From positions 1-26,358 of the forward strand of contig WFNQ01000046.1 of assembly GCA_015488565.1 (NCBI GenBank): a DNA stretch of 26,358 nt, in the 5' to 3' direction. Every line of letters starts with the position of its first letter. Positions within the stretch are counted from its first letter, which is position 1. Shown here in pieces: positions 1 to 7,445 of this stretch. The notes under the pieces were generated by a model. That model was not told where the DNA came from. It did no database searches and was given only the letters and a program-made list of their open reading frames with translations. This stretch comes from Thiomicrorhabdus sp. GTDB lineage: Bacteria > Pseudomonadota > Gammaproteobacteria > Thiomicrospirales > Thiomicrospiraceae. The translations under genes and the position numbers were made by a program.

Positions 1-266
1 AGATGTTGATGAGAGCGAGGAATGCTGATACCGCCAAAGTGTTGGGCATATAAGCTAGGGCCGCCTAACCAGCCCGATAAAAAGTAGACCAGTTTTTTTC
101 GGGATAAGCTGAGGTCGTTAGGGTGCATCTCTCGGATGTGTTTGGCTTCTGTAAGCGTACTCATCTGGTCATAAAAATCATCCACCAATTTAGTTAATCC
201 CTCCAATTCGCCCGCGGCTTTGTAAGAGGTATCAGACGTGCCATATTGATTCTCTATTGTAGACAT
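1..266 (-). CDS. Group II truncated haemoglobin, N-terminal part (cut by window edge)
   Basis: The minus strand from an ATG at 264-266 reads open for 88 codons to the window edge. The product begins MSTIENQYGTSDTSYKAAGE and contains YFLSGWLGGPSLYAQHFGG followed by IPRSHQH. This is the signature of group II (TrHbO-type) 2/2 haemoglobins, where W-L-G-G-P lies before the proximal haem histidine. His88, the last complete codon, is the best proximal-ligand candidate; the C-terminal helices are outside the window. Such small cytosolic globins bind O2 or NO and are usually linked to oxygen handling or oxidative and nitrosative defence. A clear ribosome site (AGGAAA) lies 8 bases before the start. 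The gene diverges from the Sel1-repeat gene across 132 bp. The family call is strong; the exact ligand role cannot be judged from this fragment. Confidence 0.85.
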   Translation of the reverse strand, partial: MSTIENQYGTSDTSYKAAGELEGLTKLVDDFYDQMSTLTEAKHIREMHPNDLSLSRKKLVYFLSGWLGGPSLYAQHFGGISIPRSHQH

Positions 267-336
267 AAGATTTCCTGATAAAGTAAATGAGATGTTTATG
301 CTACTGCAAAACACATTTTAAATCATTGAATCTATT

Positions 337-366
337 TTGAGATGGCTATAAATAGAGTAATATAAA
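337..366 (+). promoter_or_regulatory. Candidate sigma-70 promoter for the Sel1-repeat gene
   Basis: TTGAGA (337-342) and TATAAA (361-366) are separated by 18 bases. A second overlapping candidate is TTGAAT (326-331) with TATAAA (347-352) at a poorer 15-base spacing. Either would start transcription shortly before the gene at 399. Found by eye in AT-rich DNA, so only moderately supported. Confidence 0.35.
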
Positions 367-398
367 AAACAACTTAACTTTTTATAGGGCGCAGGCTT

Positions 399-1211
399 AT
401 GACTTGGTGTACAAAAACAGCTCTTTTTTCTATTTTATTGGCATTCAGTTCATTGTGTTTTTCCTCTTATGATGAAGCGCTTGAAAATTATAACAAGGGT
501 AACTACTCTTCGGCCGTTAACATCTTTAAAAAATTGGCTAAGGCGGGGGATGCTCGTGCTCAACGCGTATTGGGCTTGTTGTATATTGATGGTAAACGGG
601 TGGATCATGATGGTGAAAAAGCCTTTAAGTGGCTAACGGATGCTTCGGACAGAGATGACGTGTTGGCACGATACTTTTTGGGGGTACTGTATTCTCAAGG
701 GCTTGGGGTTCGTAAAAAAGACAAGGAAGCCATTGAGTGGTGGGAGTATGCGGCAGAAGATCATAATCCGTTAGCGCAATCTAAATTAGGGCTAATGCAC
801 TTTCAAGGAAAAGGCGTTCGCCGTAATTACACCAAAGCGGCACAATGGTGGCAAAAAGCGGCTGAACAAGGTGAGGTCTCTGCACAGCGTTTTTTAGGAC
901 TGGTGTATTTAACAGGCAAAGGGATTAAGCGAGATGATAAGGCCGCACGCCACTGGTTGCTTCAAGCGGCAAAACAGGGTGATGTGATGGCGCAATATAA
1001 CTTGGGGTTGATGTTGGCCTATGGTCGAGGAGGGGAGCAAAATTTTGATCAGGCCGTTAAGTGGTTAAAAAAAGCCAGTAAACAGCAACCCGTTAAAAAA
1101 TCTCCTATAAATGCATTAGGGCAAACATTACACCAAGAGTTTCGTGTTGCTGATAAATGGTATCGTGAAGCCGCTGAACAAGATGCGGTGTTGGTGTTAG
1201 TTAGAAGGTAG
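399..1211 (+). CDS. Secreted Sel1-like repeat (SLR) protein
   Basis: This 270-residue protein has an N-terminal hydrophobic segment (about 5-20) that looks like a signal peptide. A Leu precedes Cys20, so it is not a good lipobox. About five Sel1/TPR-like repeats of roughly 36 residues follow, near 53-88, 89-124, 125-160, 161-196 and 197-231. They show the usual A-Q-x-x-L-G-x-x-Y then G-x-G-V then A-x-x-W-W pattern. Sel1 repeats form alpha-solenoid scaffolds for protein-protein contacts, often in the periplasm; no enzymatic role is expected. The last part (240-261, GQTLHQEFRVADKWYREAAE) resembles half a repeat and then ends abruptly in a Val/Leu-rich tail, so the final repeat seems eroded. The upstream ribosome site is weak (GCAGG). 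The gene converges on the lon-like gene. The specific partner is unknown. Confidence 0.8.
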   Translation: MTWCTKTALFSILLAFSSLCFSSYDEALENYNKGNYSSAVNIFKKLAKAGDARAQRVLGLLYIDGKRVDHDGEKAFKWLTDASDRDDVLARYFLGVLYSQGLGVRKKDKEAIEWWEYAAEDHNPLAQSKLGLMHFQGKGVRRNYTKAAQWWQKAAEQGEVSAQRFLGLVYLTGKGIKRDDKAARHWLLQAAKQGDVMAQYNLGLMLAYGRGGEQNFDQAVKWLKKASKQQPVKKSPINALGQTLHQEFRVADKWYREAAEQDAVLVLVRR

Positions 1212-1294
1212 CGTTGCCCAAATTCGTACACTATTTTTCACGTTTTTATGTAAGGAATAGGGCGTTGTGTAAAGATTGTATTACAACCTAAATG

Positions 1295-3922
1295 CTATTT
1301 TTTAAACACCAACTGCACCACCTCATCAAAATGTTGTGCAAACTGCACGGTCATGTCTTTTTGTAAATAGTCGGGCAGTTCTTGATAGTCCTTTTGGTTG
1401 TCATGCGGCAAAATAAGGGTATGAATACCAATGCGTTTTGCGGCAATGACTTTTTCGCGTATGCCTCCAACGGGCAATACTTGACCCGTTAAGCTTAACT
1501 CACCCGTCATCGCCAATGAGGTTTTTAATGCTTCATTTCGGGCAAGAGAGAGCAGGGCGGTTGCCATCGCCACTCCTGCGCTAGGTCCATCTTTTGGGGT
1601 TGCACCATCTGGAACATGCAGGTGTACAAAGGCTTTATCAAAAAACTTAGCGGGTGCATTGTATTGTTTTAAGTGCGCGGTAATAAAGCTGTAAGCAATG
1701 CCAGCGGACTCTTTCATCACATCGCCCAACTGACCTGAGAGCTTAAAGCCTCTATTAAGCGTATGTACTCGACTGGCTTCAATGGTTAAGGTGGCGCCTC
1801 CCATGGAGGTCCATGCTAATCCCGTTACTGTGCCAATTTGTTGGTTAATTTTTTCGGGTGTAAAAATAGGCTGCCCAAGCAGATTTTCAAGCTCATGGCG
1901 GTTAATTTGTTTGCTTTTTAAGCGATTGGTTACAAATTTTACCGCTTGTTTACGGATTAATTTAGCCAGTTGTTTTTTGAGATTTCTTACTCCTGCCTCT
2001 CGTGCGTAACCTTCAATGACCTGACGAATGGCGGGCGTGCTGATATTGAGTTGTTTTTTACTCAGTCCAGCCTCTTTAAGCAGGGCTGGCCATAAATGAT
2101 TTTGAGCAATCAACACCTTTTCTTCGGTAATGTAGCCCGACAAACGAATGACTTCCATGCGATCAAGTAGTGCACTTGGAATGGAGTCTAAGGTATTGGC
2201 GGTACAGATAAAGAGTGCCTTGGATAGGTCAAAACGCACATCCATGTAGTGATCTAAAAAGTCATGGTTTTGTTCGGGATCGAGCACTTCAAGAAGGGCA
2301 GATGCAGGATCTCCCTGAAATGAGCTGCCGATTTTATCCACTTCATCGAGCATGATAACTGGGTTGGCGGTTTGGCACTCTTTAAGGGCTTGAATAAATT
2401 TACCCGGCATGGCACCAATGTAGGTGCGTCGGTGGCCTTTTATTTCGGCTTCATCTCGCATTCCCCCGACTGAAAAACGGTAAAATTGTCGCCCTAAGGA
2501 TTTGGCAATGGAACGACCAATAGAGGTTTTTCCGACACCCGGCGGGCCAACAAGGCAAATAATCGAGCCTGACATTTTACCTTTTAAGGCACCCACCGCT
2601 AAAAATTCTAAAATACGGTCTTTTACATCGTCTAAGCCATCATGCCCTTTGTCGAGTATTTTTTTAGCTCGTGTTAAATTGAGTTTGTCTTTGCTGTATT
2701 GCTTCCACGGCAGTTGCGTGAGCCAGTCGATCCAGCTGCGAGAGACATTGTATTCAGGAGATTGGGGGTCGAGTGTTTTTAGCTTATTAAGCTCTTCACG
2801 TGCTTTTTTTAAGACTTTTTTGGTGAGGGCTAGTTTTTTAATGCGTTTTTCAAATCGGTTGATGTCGAGCGTTTGATCGTCTTTGACGATGCCGAGTTCG
2901 GACTGAATTTCATGCAATTGTTGGCGTAATAAAAAATCACGCTGGTGATCTGAAATATTCTCTTCGACACGTGCACGAATGCTGGATTGAATTTTAGTGA
3001 TTTCAATCTCTTCTTTAAACAGAACCAATACTTTTTCCATACGTTCAGTAAGGTCTAACGTTTCTAACGTTTCTTGAAGCGTGACACAATTAGCGGTGGT
3101 TAGGCCTGCGGCAAAATCGGCCAATTGTGAGGGGTCATTGGTGCTGCTTCGGTTTAAAAAATATTTAAGCTCTTCGCTGTACAGTGGGTTTAAAGGCAGT
3201 AGCTCTTTAAAGGCATTCATAAGCGCGAGGCTGTAAGCTTTGAGCTCTTGCTCGTTGCCCTGATGAACGGTTTCTGGGTAAGTTACTTTGGCTTTATAGG
3301 GGGCAGATTTTTTCAGCCACTCCTTAACTTCAAAGCGTTGAATGCCTTCGGCAATCAGTTGAATGTAGTCCTTTTTGACCTTAGGGTCGTGAATTTTAAC
3401 CAAGGTACCCATGGCACTAAAGTCTTTGGGTTTGGCTTTATCATGCTCTTCTTTATCCACAAAAATTAAGCCGATGTATTTGCATTTTCCTGATTGAATG
3501 GCATCAAACGTTTTGCTCCAGCTTTTTTTATTGAGTAAAACGGGCAACTGCTGTGCAGGGAAAAAGGGACGTTCCTTGACGGGAAGCAGGAAAATTTCGT
3601 CTGGGTATTCGGTACTTATGCTGGTCTCGGCAGCCGCATGATCAAATAGAGAGCCGAGTTTTTCTGTCACAGGGAGTGTTTCTTGTTCATCTAAGAGTGC
3701 CAAAATGGTATTACTTATTTCCATTTTAAGTACGTCTTCGTTTACTTCGATTTGAATGTTTTCTAAGTGCTCGTCTGATTCAGTCAGGCTGGTTTCTGCC
3801 ACGGAACTTTGTTCAGAGGGGGGGGAAGAAATTTCTTTTTCAAGTGGGGTGTCAGCAGTGGAGGCATTGTCGGTTAATTCACTTAATAGAGGGTCGATGT
3901 TTTTTTTGATTGAATCAGTCAT
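1295..3922 (-). CDS. Lon-family ATP-dependent protease with N-terminal extension (AsrA-like)
   Basis: The product is an 875-residue ATP-dependent serine protease of the LonA fold that degrades misfolded and regulatory proteins in the cytosol. Visible parts: an acidic, low-complexity extension (about 1-105); a LON substrate-binding domain from about 110, starting LLPVKERPFFPAQQLPVLL; a coiled linker (about 300-385); Walker A GPPGVGKT (459-466); Walker B VIMLDE (522-527); sensor FICTAN (571-576); and the catalytic pair Ser781 (GPSAG) and Lys824, 43 residues apart as in E. coli Lon. The ERPFFPAQ opening differs from the classical Lon N-terminus. It resembles, from memory, the second Lon of pseudomonads called AsrA, so this may be a Lon paralogue rather than the housekeeping enzyme. 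E. coli Lon is about 784 residues, so the extension accounts for the excess. A heat-shock-like promoter lies upstream. The extension carries an 8-C run at residues 33-35. Confidence 0.93.
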   Translation of the reverse strand: MTDSIKKNIDPLLSELTDNASTADTPLEKEISSPPSEQSSVAETSLTESDEHLENIQIEVNEDVLKMEISNTILALLDEQETLPVTEKLGSLFDHAAAETSISTEYPDEIFLLPVKERPFFPAQQLPVLLNKKSWSKTFDAIQSGKCKYIGLIFVDKEEHDKAKPKDFSAMGTLVKIHDPKVKKDYIQLIAEGIQRFEVKEWLKKSAPYKAKVTYPETVHQGNEQELKAYSLALMNAFKELLPLNPLYSEELKYFLNRSSTNDPSQLADFAAGLTTANCVTLQETLETLDLTERMEKVLVLFKEEIEITKIQSSIRARVEENISDHQRDFLLRQQLHEIQSELGIVKDDQTLDINRFEKRIKKLALTKKVLKKAREELNKLKTLDPQSPEYNVSRSWIDWLTQLPWKQYSKDKLNLTRAKKILDKGHDGLDDVKDRILEFLAVGALKGKMSGSIICLVGPPGVGKTSIGRSIAKSLGRQFYRFSVGGMRDEAEIKGHRRTYIGAMPGKFIQALKECQTANPVIMLDEVDKIGSSFQGDPASALLEVLDPEQNHDFLDHYMDVRFDLSKALFICTANTLDSIPSALLDRMEVIRLSGYITEEKVLIAQNHLWPALLKEAGLSKKQLNISTPAIRQVIEGYAREAGVRNLKKQLAKLIRKQAVKFVTNRLKSKQINRHELENLLGQPIFTPEKINQQIGTVTGLAWTSMGGATLTIEASRVHTLNRGFKLSGQLGDVMKESAGIAYSFITAHLKQYNAPAKFFDKAFVHLHVPDGATPKDGPSAGVAMATALLSLARNEALKTSLAMTGELSLTGQVLPVGGIREKVIAAKRIGIHTLILPHDNQKDYQELPDYLQKDMTVQFAQHFDEVVQLVFKK
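3818..3825 (+). repeat. G8 run followed by AAGAAATTT
   Basis: Eight consecutive G on the + strand inside the region coding for the disordered N-terminal extension of the lon-like gene, which reads E-I-S-S-P-P on the other strand. It belongs to the strand-polarised G-run set described in the findings. Confidence 0.9.
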
Positions 3923-3966
3923 AGTTACTTTTTAGGTTAAACATTTATTAAATAGAATACGGTATT

Positions 3967-3995
3967 ATATGCGGTCAGAGATAAATAGATTCAAG
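3967..3995 (-). promoter_or_regulatory. Candidate sigma-32 (heat-shock) promoter for the lon-like gene
   Basis: On the minus strand CTTGAAT (3989-3995) is followed after 14 bases by CCGCATAT (3967-3974). The E. coli sigma-32 consensus is CTTGAAA, about 13-15 bases, then CCCCATNT, so this is a near match with ideal spacing, 45 bases upstream of the lon-like start. A sigma-70-like TATAAT (3964-3969) overlaps the same place, so dual use is possible. Heat-shock control fits a Lon-type protease. Confidence 0.55.
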
Positions 3996-4000
3996 GGTAA

Positions 4001-4555
4001 ATGATGCAAAAAAATGAAATTAAAATTGGTTTTGTAACAGTATCTGATCGAGCCAGTCGTGGAGAGTATGAAGATTTGGGTGGTCCTGCGATGCAAATGT
4101 GGATGACTCAGGCGTTAAAAAATGATTGGACAGCGGTGGCAAGAGTGATTGCTGATGAACAAGACATGATTGAACAAACATTGATTAATATGGCAGACAT
4201 TGAAGGGTGCAGTTTGATTGTCACCACGGGTGGTACAGGTCCTGCCAAGCGTGATGTCACGCCTGAGGCGACGGCGAATGTGTGCGATAAAATTTTGGAT
4301 GGCTTTGCGGAGCAGATGCGCTTAGTTTCGTTGAAATATGTACCAACGGCAATTTTATCGCGTCAAATTGCGGGAACACGCGGTTCTACTTTAATTATTA
4401 ATTTACCCGGTAAGCCATCGGCAATCAGTGAGTGTTTAGAAGCCGTTTTTCCTGCCGTACCGTATTGCATCGACCTAATTGAAGGGGCTTACCTTGAAAC
4501 GGATGATGCGTTTATTAAAGGTTTTAGGCCTAAACACGCAATAAAGAAAAAATAG
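4001..4555 (+). CDS. mogA: Molybdopterin adenylyltransferase
   Basis: This 184-residue MogA-type protein activates molybdopterin by adenylylation (MPT plus ATP to MPT-AMP) in the cytosol, the step before molybdate insertion in molybdenum cofactor synthesis. Visible motifs are SDRAS (15-19), the nucleotide/MPT-binding TTGGTG (75-80), RDVTPEA (84-90), and a C-terminal half with FAEQMR, PTAILSRQ and LPGKPSA that matches MogA better than MoaB. Two Met codons open the frame; the ribosome site AAGGG is 3 bases from the first and 6 from the second, so translation may begin at 4004. No other molybdenum-cofactor gene is in the window. prmB follows after 11 bases, so the two are probably cotranscribed. 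Confidence 0.92.
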   Translation: MMQKNEIKIGFVTVSDRASRGEYEDLGGPAMQMWMTQALKNDWTAVARVIADEQDMIEQTLINMADIEGCSLIVTTGGTGPAKRDVTPEATANVCDKILDGFAEQMRLVSLKYVPTAILSRQIAGTRGSTLIINLPGKPSAISECLEAVFPAVPYCIDLIEGAYLETDDAFIKGFRPKHAIKKK

Positions 4556-4566
4556 AGGAACGCTGG

Positions 4567-5499
4567 ATGACGAATTTAAATTATCAATATGAAGGGCTGG
4601 AAAGTGTCATTGATTTTGTGCGCTGGGGTGGGTCATTATTTCGTCAAGCCAATCTGTTTTTTGGGCATGGTACGGACAATGCCTTTGATGAATCTAAAGT
4701 ATTGACTTTTCATGTCTTAAATTTGCCATGGGATGTACCTGATAACTATTGGTTATCTCGGTTAACGATGGTTGAAAAACAGCTGATTACTGAGCTATTT
4801 AAGCGCCGGATAGAGAGCCGAAAACCAGCGGCGTATTTAACGGGGGAGGCGTGGTTTGCTGGAATGCGTTTTAAGGTAAATGAGTCTACATTGGTGCCAC
4901 GTTCCCCTATTGCAGAGCTGATTGCTCAGCGCTATGAGCCTTGGGTTAATCCTGAGATCGTTGCGGATGTTTTGGATTTATGTACGGGGAGTGGTTGTAT
5001 TGGCATCGCCTCTTTACAGGCGTTTCCAAATGCCGTGGTGGATTTAGTGGATATTTCAGCAGACGCGTTGAGTGTTGCACAGCAAAACATTGAGCTATAT
5101 GGTTTGCAAGAGGTGGCGTTTGCCATTGAATCGGATCTGTTTTCGGCGCTGGAAGGCAAGCAGTATGATTTGATTGTGTCAAACCCACCGTATGTGGATC
5201 AAATTGAGATGGATGCGTTACCCGCAGAATTTCAACAAGAACCAAGGCTGGGGCTTGAGGCAGGCAAAGATGGCTTGGACTTGGTGCGTAAAATTTTAGC
5301 CGAAGCGGCCAGCTATTTAAAAGAGGACGGTGTTTTAATTGTGGAAGTCGGGGTTTCCCAATACTACCTTGAGGCCGCCTACCCTGAGCTACCTCTGTTT
5401 TGGTTTGAGTTTGAACAAGGCGGCGAAGGGGTGTTTGCCATTCAAAAATCAGAGCTTGAGGTGTTTCAAATGTTATTGAATGAGAGAAAATTGTCTTAA
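4567..5499 (+). CDS. prmB: Ribosomal protein L3 N5-glutamine methyltransferase
   Basis: This 310-residue, SAM-dependent class I methyltransferase methylates a glutamine side chain of ribosomal protein uL3 during 50S assembly. The sequence shows an N-terminal helical domain, AYLTGEAWFAG (89-99), a SAM-binding motif DLCTGSGCIGIA (137-148), the acidic VDIS (161-164) and the catalytic NPPY (206-209) that marks glutamine methyltransferases. The flanking PYVDQIEMDALPAEF and EPRLGLEAGKDGLDL segments fit PrmB rather than PrmC (release-factor methyltransferase). The start has a good GAGGAA site 6 bases upstream. It sits 11 bases after mogA on the same strand. The length is normal and nothing looks damaged. 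Confidence 0.92.
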   Translation: MTNLNYQYEGLESVIDFVRWGGSLFRQANLFFGHGTDNAFDESKVLTFHVLNLPWDVPDNYWLSRLTMVEKQLITELFKRRIESRKPAAYLTGEAWFAGMRFKVNESTLVPRSPIAELIAQRYEPWVNPEIVADVLDLCTGSGCIGIASLQAFPNAVVDLVDISADALSVAQQNIELYGLQEVAFAIESDLFSALEGKQYDLIVSNPPYVDQIEMDALPAEFQQEPRLGLEAGKDGLDLVRKILAEAASYLKEDGVLIVEVGVSQYYLEAAYPELPLFWFEFEQGGEGVFAIQKSELEVFQMLLNERKLS

Positions 5500-5585
5500 A
5501 TTAGGGGTTAGTTCACTTGTTGGTCGTCTTATTGCTTTAAGTTTTTAAATTTCTTCTCCCCCTTATCATTTGTAGGACGCATGTT

Positions 5586-6599
5586 ATGAAAAGAATCGCT
5601 TTAAAATGTATTTTTAATCCTTTGATGTTGTCTTTTTGCGCCTTTGGATTTTCGATGCAAACGGCCATAGCTAAAACCGATGCGAATGAACCGCCATTGA
5701 TTGATTTAGGCGCAGAACTTGAAAGTATGAAGGGGGGGGGGGAGAAATTAAAAAAAGACTCGATTTCTGTTGAAGCACCTAAACTAATGGAGAGAGAAGA
5801 GCGGGTTGATAAAGGGGGTAATGTGATTGCGCCCCGCTCAACGGCTTCAAATCAATCGAAAAATAAACAGGTGAGTTGGGGGTATTCAGGTAAGGAAGGG
5901 CCACGCTATTGGGGCGATTTGTCACCAGAAAATAGGCAGTGTAAGGCGGGGAAAAACCAGTCGCCGATTAATTTAAAAGATAAGATTGCATTGGGTACAA
6001 CAGGACTACCAGGGTTGGATATTTATTACCGTGACGTACCGTTAAAGGTGATTAATAATGGCCACACGTTGCAAGTAAACTACCCTTTAGGCAGTTATAT
6101 TAAATTGGGTACGGCACGTTATGAGTTGTTGCAATTTCATTTTCATACCCCAAGCGAACACCAAAAGGATGGCTTTAACTATCCTATGGAAGTACATTTA
6201 GTACACCGAGATGGCGATGGGAATTATGCTGTGTTGGGTGTTATTTTTCAAGAGGGGGAGACAAATCCAGCCTTGAATATTTTATTAAGAAACGTACCTA
6301 AAAAAGTAGGCAAGCAAGAGATTCACCGTCGTGCCAGTTTAAATCCCGCTAAATTTTTACCTGGTAATACCGAGTTTTATAAATACAGTGGCTCTCTAAC
6401 CACGCCTCCTTGCAGTGAAGGCGTGTTGTGGATGGTGTTTAAACAACCGATTGATGCATCCGCCGAACAAATCAATAAACTGAATGACATCATGGGGAAC
6501 AATGCACGTCCAATTCAACCAAACTATGCAAGAAGCCTCTTAAAGTCTTGGTTAGAGCCTAGTCAGCAAGATGAGGTGTTGCCGTATGAGTTTTATTAG
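5586..6599 (+). CDS. Exported alpha-class carbonic anhydrase with a poly-G tract near the 5' end
   Basis: This zinc enzyme interconverts CO2 and bicarbonate, and is probably periplasmic. A 337-residue protein starts with a signal peptide (about 1-30, ending QTAIA-K), then a charged linker to about 95, then the alpha-CA domain. Zinc ligands are His185 and His187 (QFHFHTPSEH) and His204 (EVHLVH). Glu191, the LTTPPCSEGV loop (271-280) and the proton-shuttle-like His160 are present. Cys119 and Cys276 can form the usual disulfide. Export fits carbon acquisition or pH balance in an autotrophic sulfur oxidiser. Eleven G in a row (5732-5742) encode Gly50-Gly52 in the linker; a one-base slip would shift the frame before the catalytic domain while the signal peptide is intact. 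The start at 5586 is preceded by AGGA; the ATG at 5581 is a dead end (ATG TTA TGA). Confidence 0.93.
   Translation: MKRIALKCIFNPLMLSFCAFGFSMQTAIAKTDANEPPLIDLGAELESMKGGGEKLKKDSISVEAPKLMEREERVDKGGNVIAPRSTASNQSKNKQVSWGYSGKEGPRYWGDLSPENRQCKAGKNQSPINLKDKIALGTTGLPGLDIYYRDVPLKVINNGHTLQVNYPLGSYIKLGTARYELLQFHFHTPSEHQKDGFNYPMEVHLVHRDGDGNYAVLGVIFQEGETNPALNILLRNVPKKVGKQEIHRRASLNPAKFLPGNTEFYKYSGSLTTPPCSEGVLWMVFKQPIDASAEQINKLNDIMGNNARPIQPNYARSLLKSWLEPSQQDEVLPYEFY
5732..5742 (+). repeat. G11 homopolymer within the carbonic anhydrase gene
   Basis: Eleven consecutive G followed by AGAAATTAAAA. The tract is in frame as given (codons for K-G-G-G-E-K). Homopolymers of this length are typical slipped-strand sites, but also typical assembly-error sites. 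It is the longest member of the + strand G-run set. Confidence 0.9.
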
Positions 6600-6759
6600 T
6601 ACCCTAATCCGTCTTTCTATCTGAGGGTTAGGGTAGTACCGTAAAGTAACTGAGATCTTTTACACGAAAGGATGCGTAATAAAAAAGGGTAGAATACGTC
6701 TATTTTTCTGTCTAGATTTACCCCTACGGGCATCGAGTTTTTCGTTTCGCTTTCCTCTT

Positions 6760-6773
6760 GTGCAAAGGTTTCG
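6760..6773 (+). repeat. GTGCAAAGGT box upstream of the PEP-CTERM-like gene promoter
   Basis: GTGCAAAGGTTTCG shares its first ten bases exactly, and most of the rest, with the two boxes upstream of icd (23795-23809 and 23835-23849). It ends five bases before the -35 hexamer at 6779, a position typical of activator sites. Confidence 0.45.
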
Positions 6774-6778
6774 TTTAA

Positions 6779-6807
6779 TTGACTCTATCGTAAGTAATCA
6801 ATACAAT
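6779..6807 (+). promoter_or_regulatory. Sigma-70 promoter for the PEP-CTERM-like gene
   Basis: TTGACT (6779-6784) and TACAAT (6802-6807) are separated by exactly 17 bases, the best sigma-70 promoter by eye in the window. Transcription would begin near 6814, leaving a leader of about 47 bases before the start at 6861. The 261-bp region from 6600 holds this promoter, the GTGCAAAGGT box and an inverted repeat; no gene is seen in it. Confidence 0.6.
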
Positions 6808-6827
6808 AGTGGGTTCATTTTGTATTG
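6799..6827. promoter_or_regulatory. Inverted repeat overlapping the -10 element (operator or weak terminator)
   Basis: CAATACAA (6799-6806) and TTGTATTG (6820-6827) are perfect 8-bp arms around a 13-base spacer. The left arm overlaps the -10 hexamer, which suggests a repressor operator. A short T run follows (TTTTT after the right arm), so a weak terminator of the carbonic anhydrase transcript cannot be excluded. Confidence 0.4.
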
Positions 6828-6860
6828 TTTTTACTTTGTTAGGGGAAAAAGCTCATTCGT

Positions 6861-7421
6861 ATGTTTAATCTTCATGGCGTGTTTTGTCAACGAAAATTAA
6901 GAGTGCTTGTGTGTGTGGGTTTTTTAGGGACTCAGAGCATGCTGTCTCAAAGTTCAATCGCTTCGGAACGGGGTGTGGTTGAAGCCTTAGCCATCTCGAC
7001 ACTTGAAACCACATTTGATTCGACATTGCTTCTGCGTTATTTTAATTTAGATTTAGATGATCAAATCGCTCAAAAAATGCGCTCGAATGGGACAAATTAT
7101 GTAAGTGTTCAATCAGAATGGAAGCCTAAGTTAATCGTTGAAATTGGTCCTGAACGCTCTTTGATATTGTCTAGTATACAGGGTGATACAGTCGTTCCTC
7201 GTTTTGATGCATTAGAGGGATATTTTAGCGGTTTTTTGGAAACAGATTTTTCAAAAAAAGAGAAGGAGGGAGTCATTAATCCGTTACCAGCAGAGCTAAA
7301 GCCTCCCTCTCTTGTTCAGCCTCCTACCCAATCTAATATTCCTGATCCTCTGAGTCTGCTTATGCTCAGTATGGGCGGAATTGCACTGTTAGGCTGGTCT
7401 AGGCAAAAAAGAAGCAAGTAG
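6861..7421 (+). CDS. Small secreted protein with a PEP-CTERM-like sorting tail, function unknown
   Basis: I do not recognise the main body of this 186-residue protein. It opens with a basic stretch and a hydrophobic segment (about 13-30, ending near SIAS), consistent with a signal peptide. The middle is mixed, mostly beta-like, with no obvious catalytic motif or Cys pair. A proline-rich spacer (about 140-160) leads to a three-part C-terminus: Pro-Asp-Pro, a hydrophobic stretch (LSLLMLSMGGIALLGW) and the basic tail SRQKRSK. This is the arrangement of exosortase-processed PEP-CTERM proteins, with PDP in place of PEP. It is inferred to be exported and processed or anchored at the inner membrane. 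It has its own strong promoter and operator-like repeat. An AGGGG ribosome site is unusually far (about 15 bases) from the ATG. No exosortase gene is in the window. Confidence 0.65.
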   Translation: MFNLHGVFCQRKLRVLVCVGFLGTQSMLSQSSIASERGVVEALAISTLETTFDSTLLLRYFNLDLDDQIAQKMRSNGTNYVSVQSEWKPKLIVEIGPERSLILSSIQGDTVVPRFDALEGYFSGFLETDFSKKEKEGVINPLPAELKPPSLVQPPTQSNIPDPLSLLMLSMGGIALLGWSRQKRSK

Positions 7422-7445
7422 AGTATTCGTGGTTAAATAGCGTTC

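Noticed and set aside
2502..2876. A 124-codon open frame on the + strand inside the lon-like gene
   Set aside because: It lies opposite the strongly conserved ATPase region of the protease, has no ribosome site and reads as an antisense shadow.
6600..6633. Inverted repeat ACCCTAA / TTAGGGT after the carbonic anhydrase gene as a terminator
   Set aside because: The stem is short, the loop is long and no T run follows; it may still be a weak hairpin but was not annotated.
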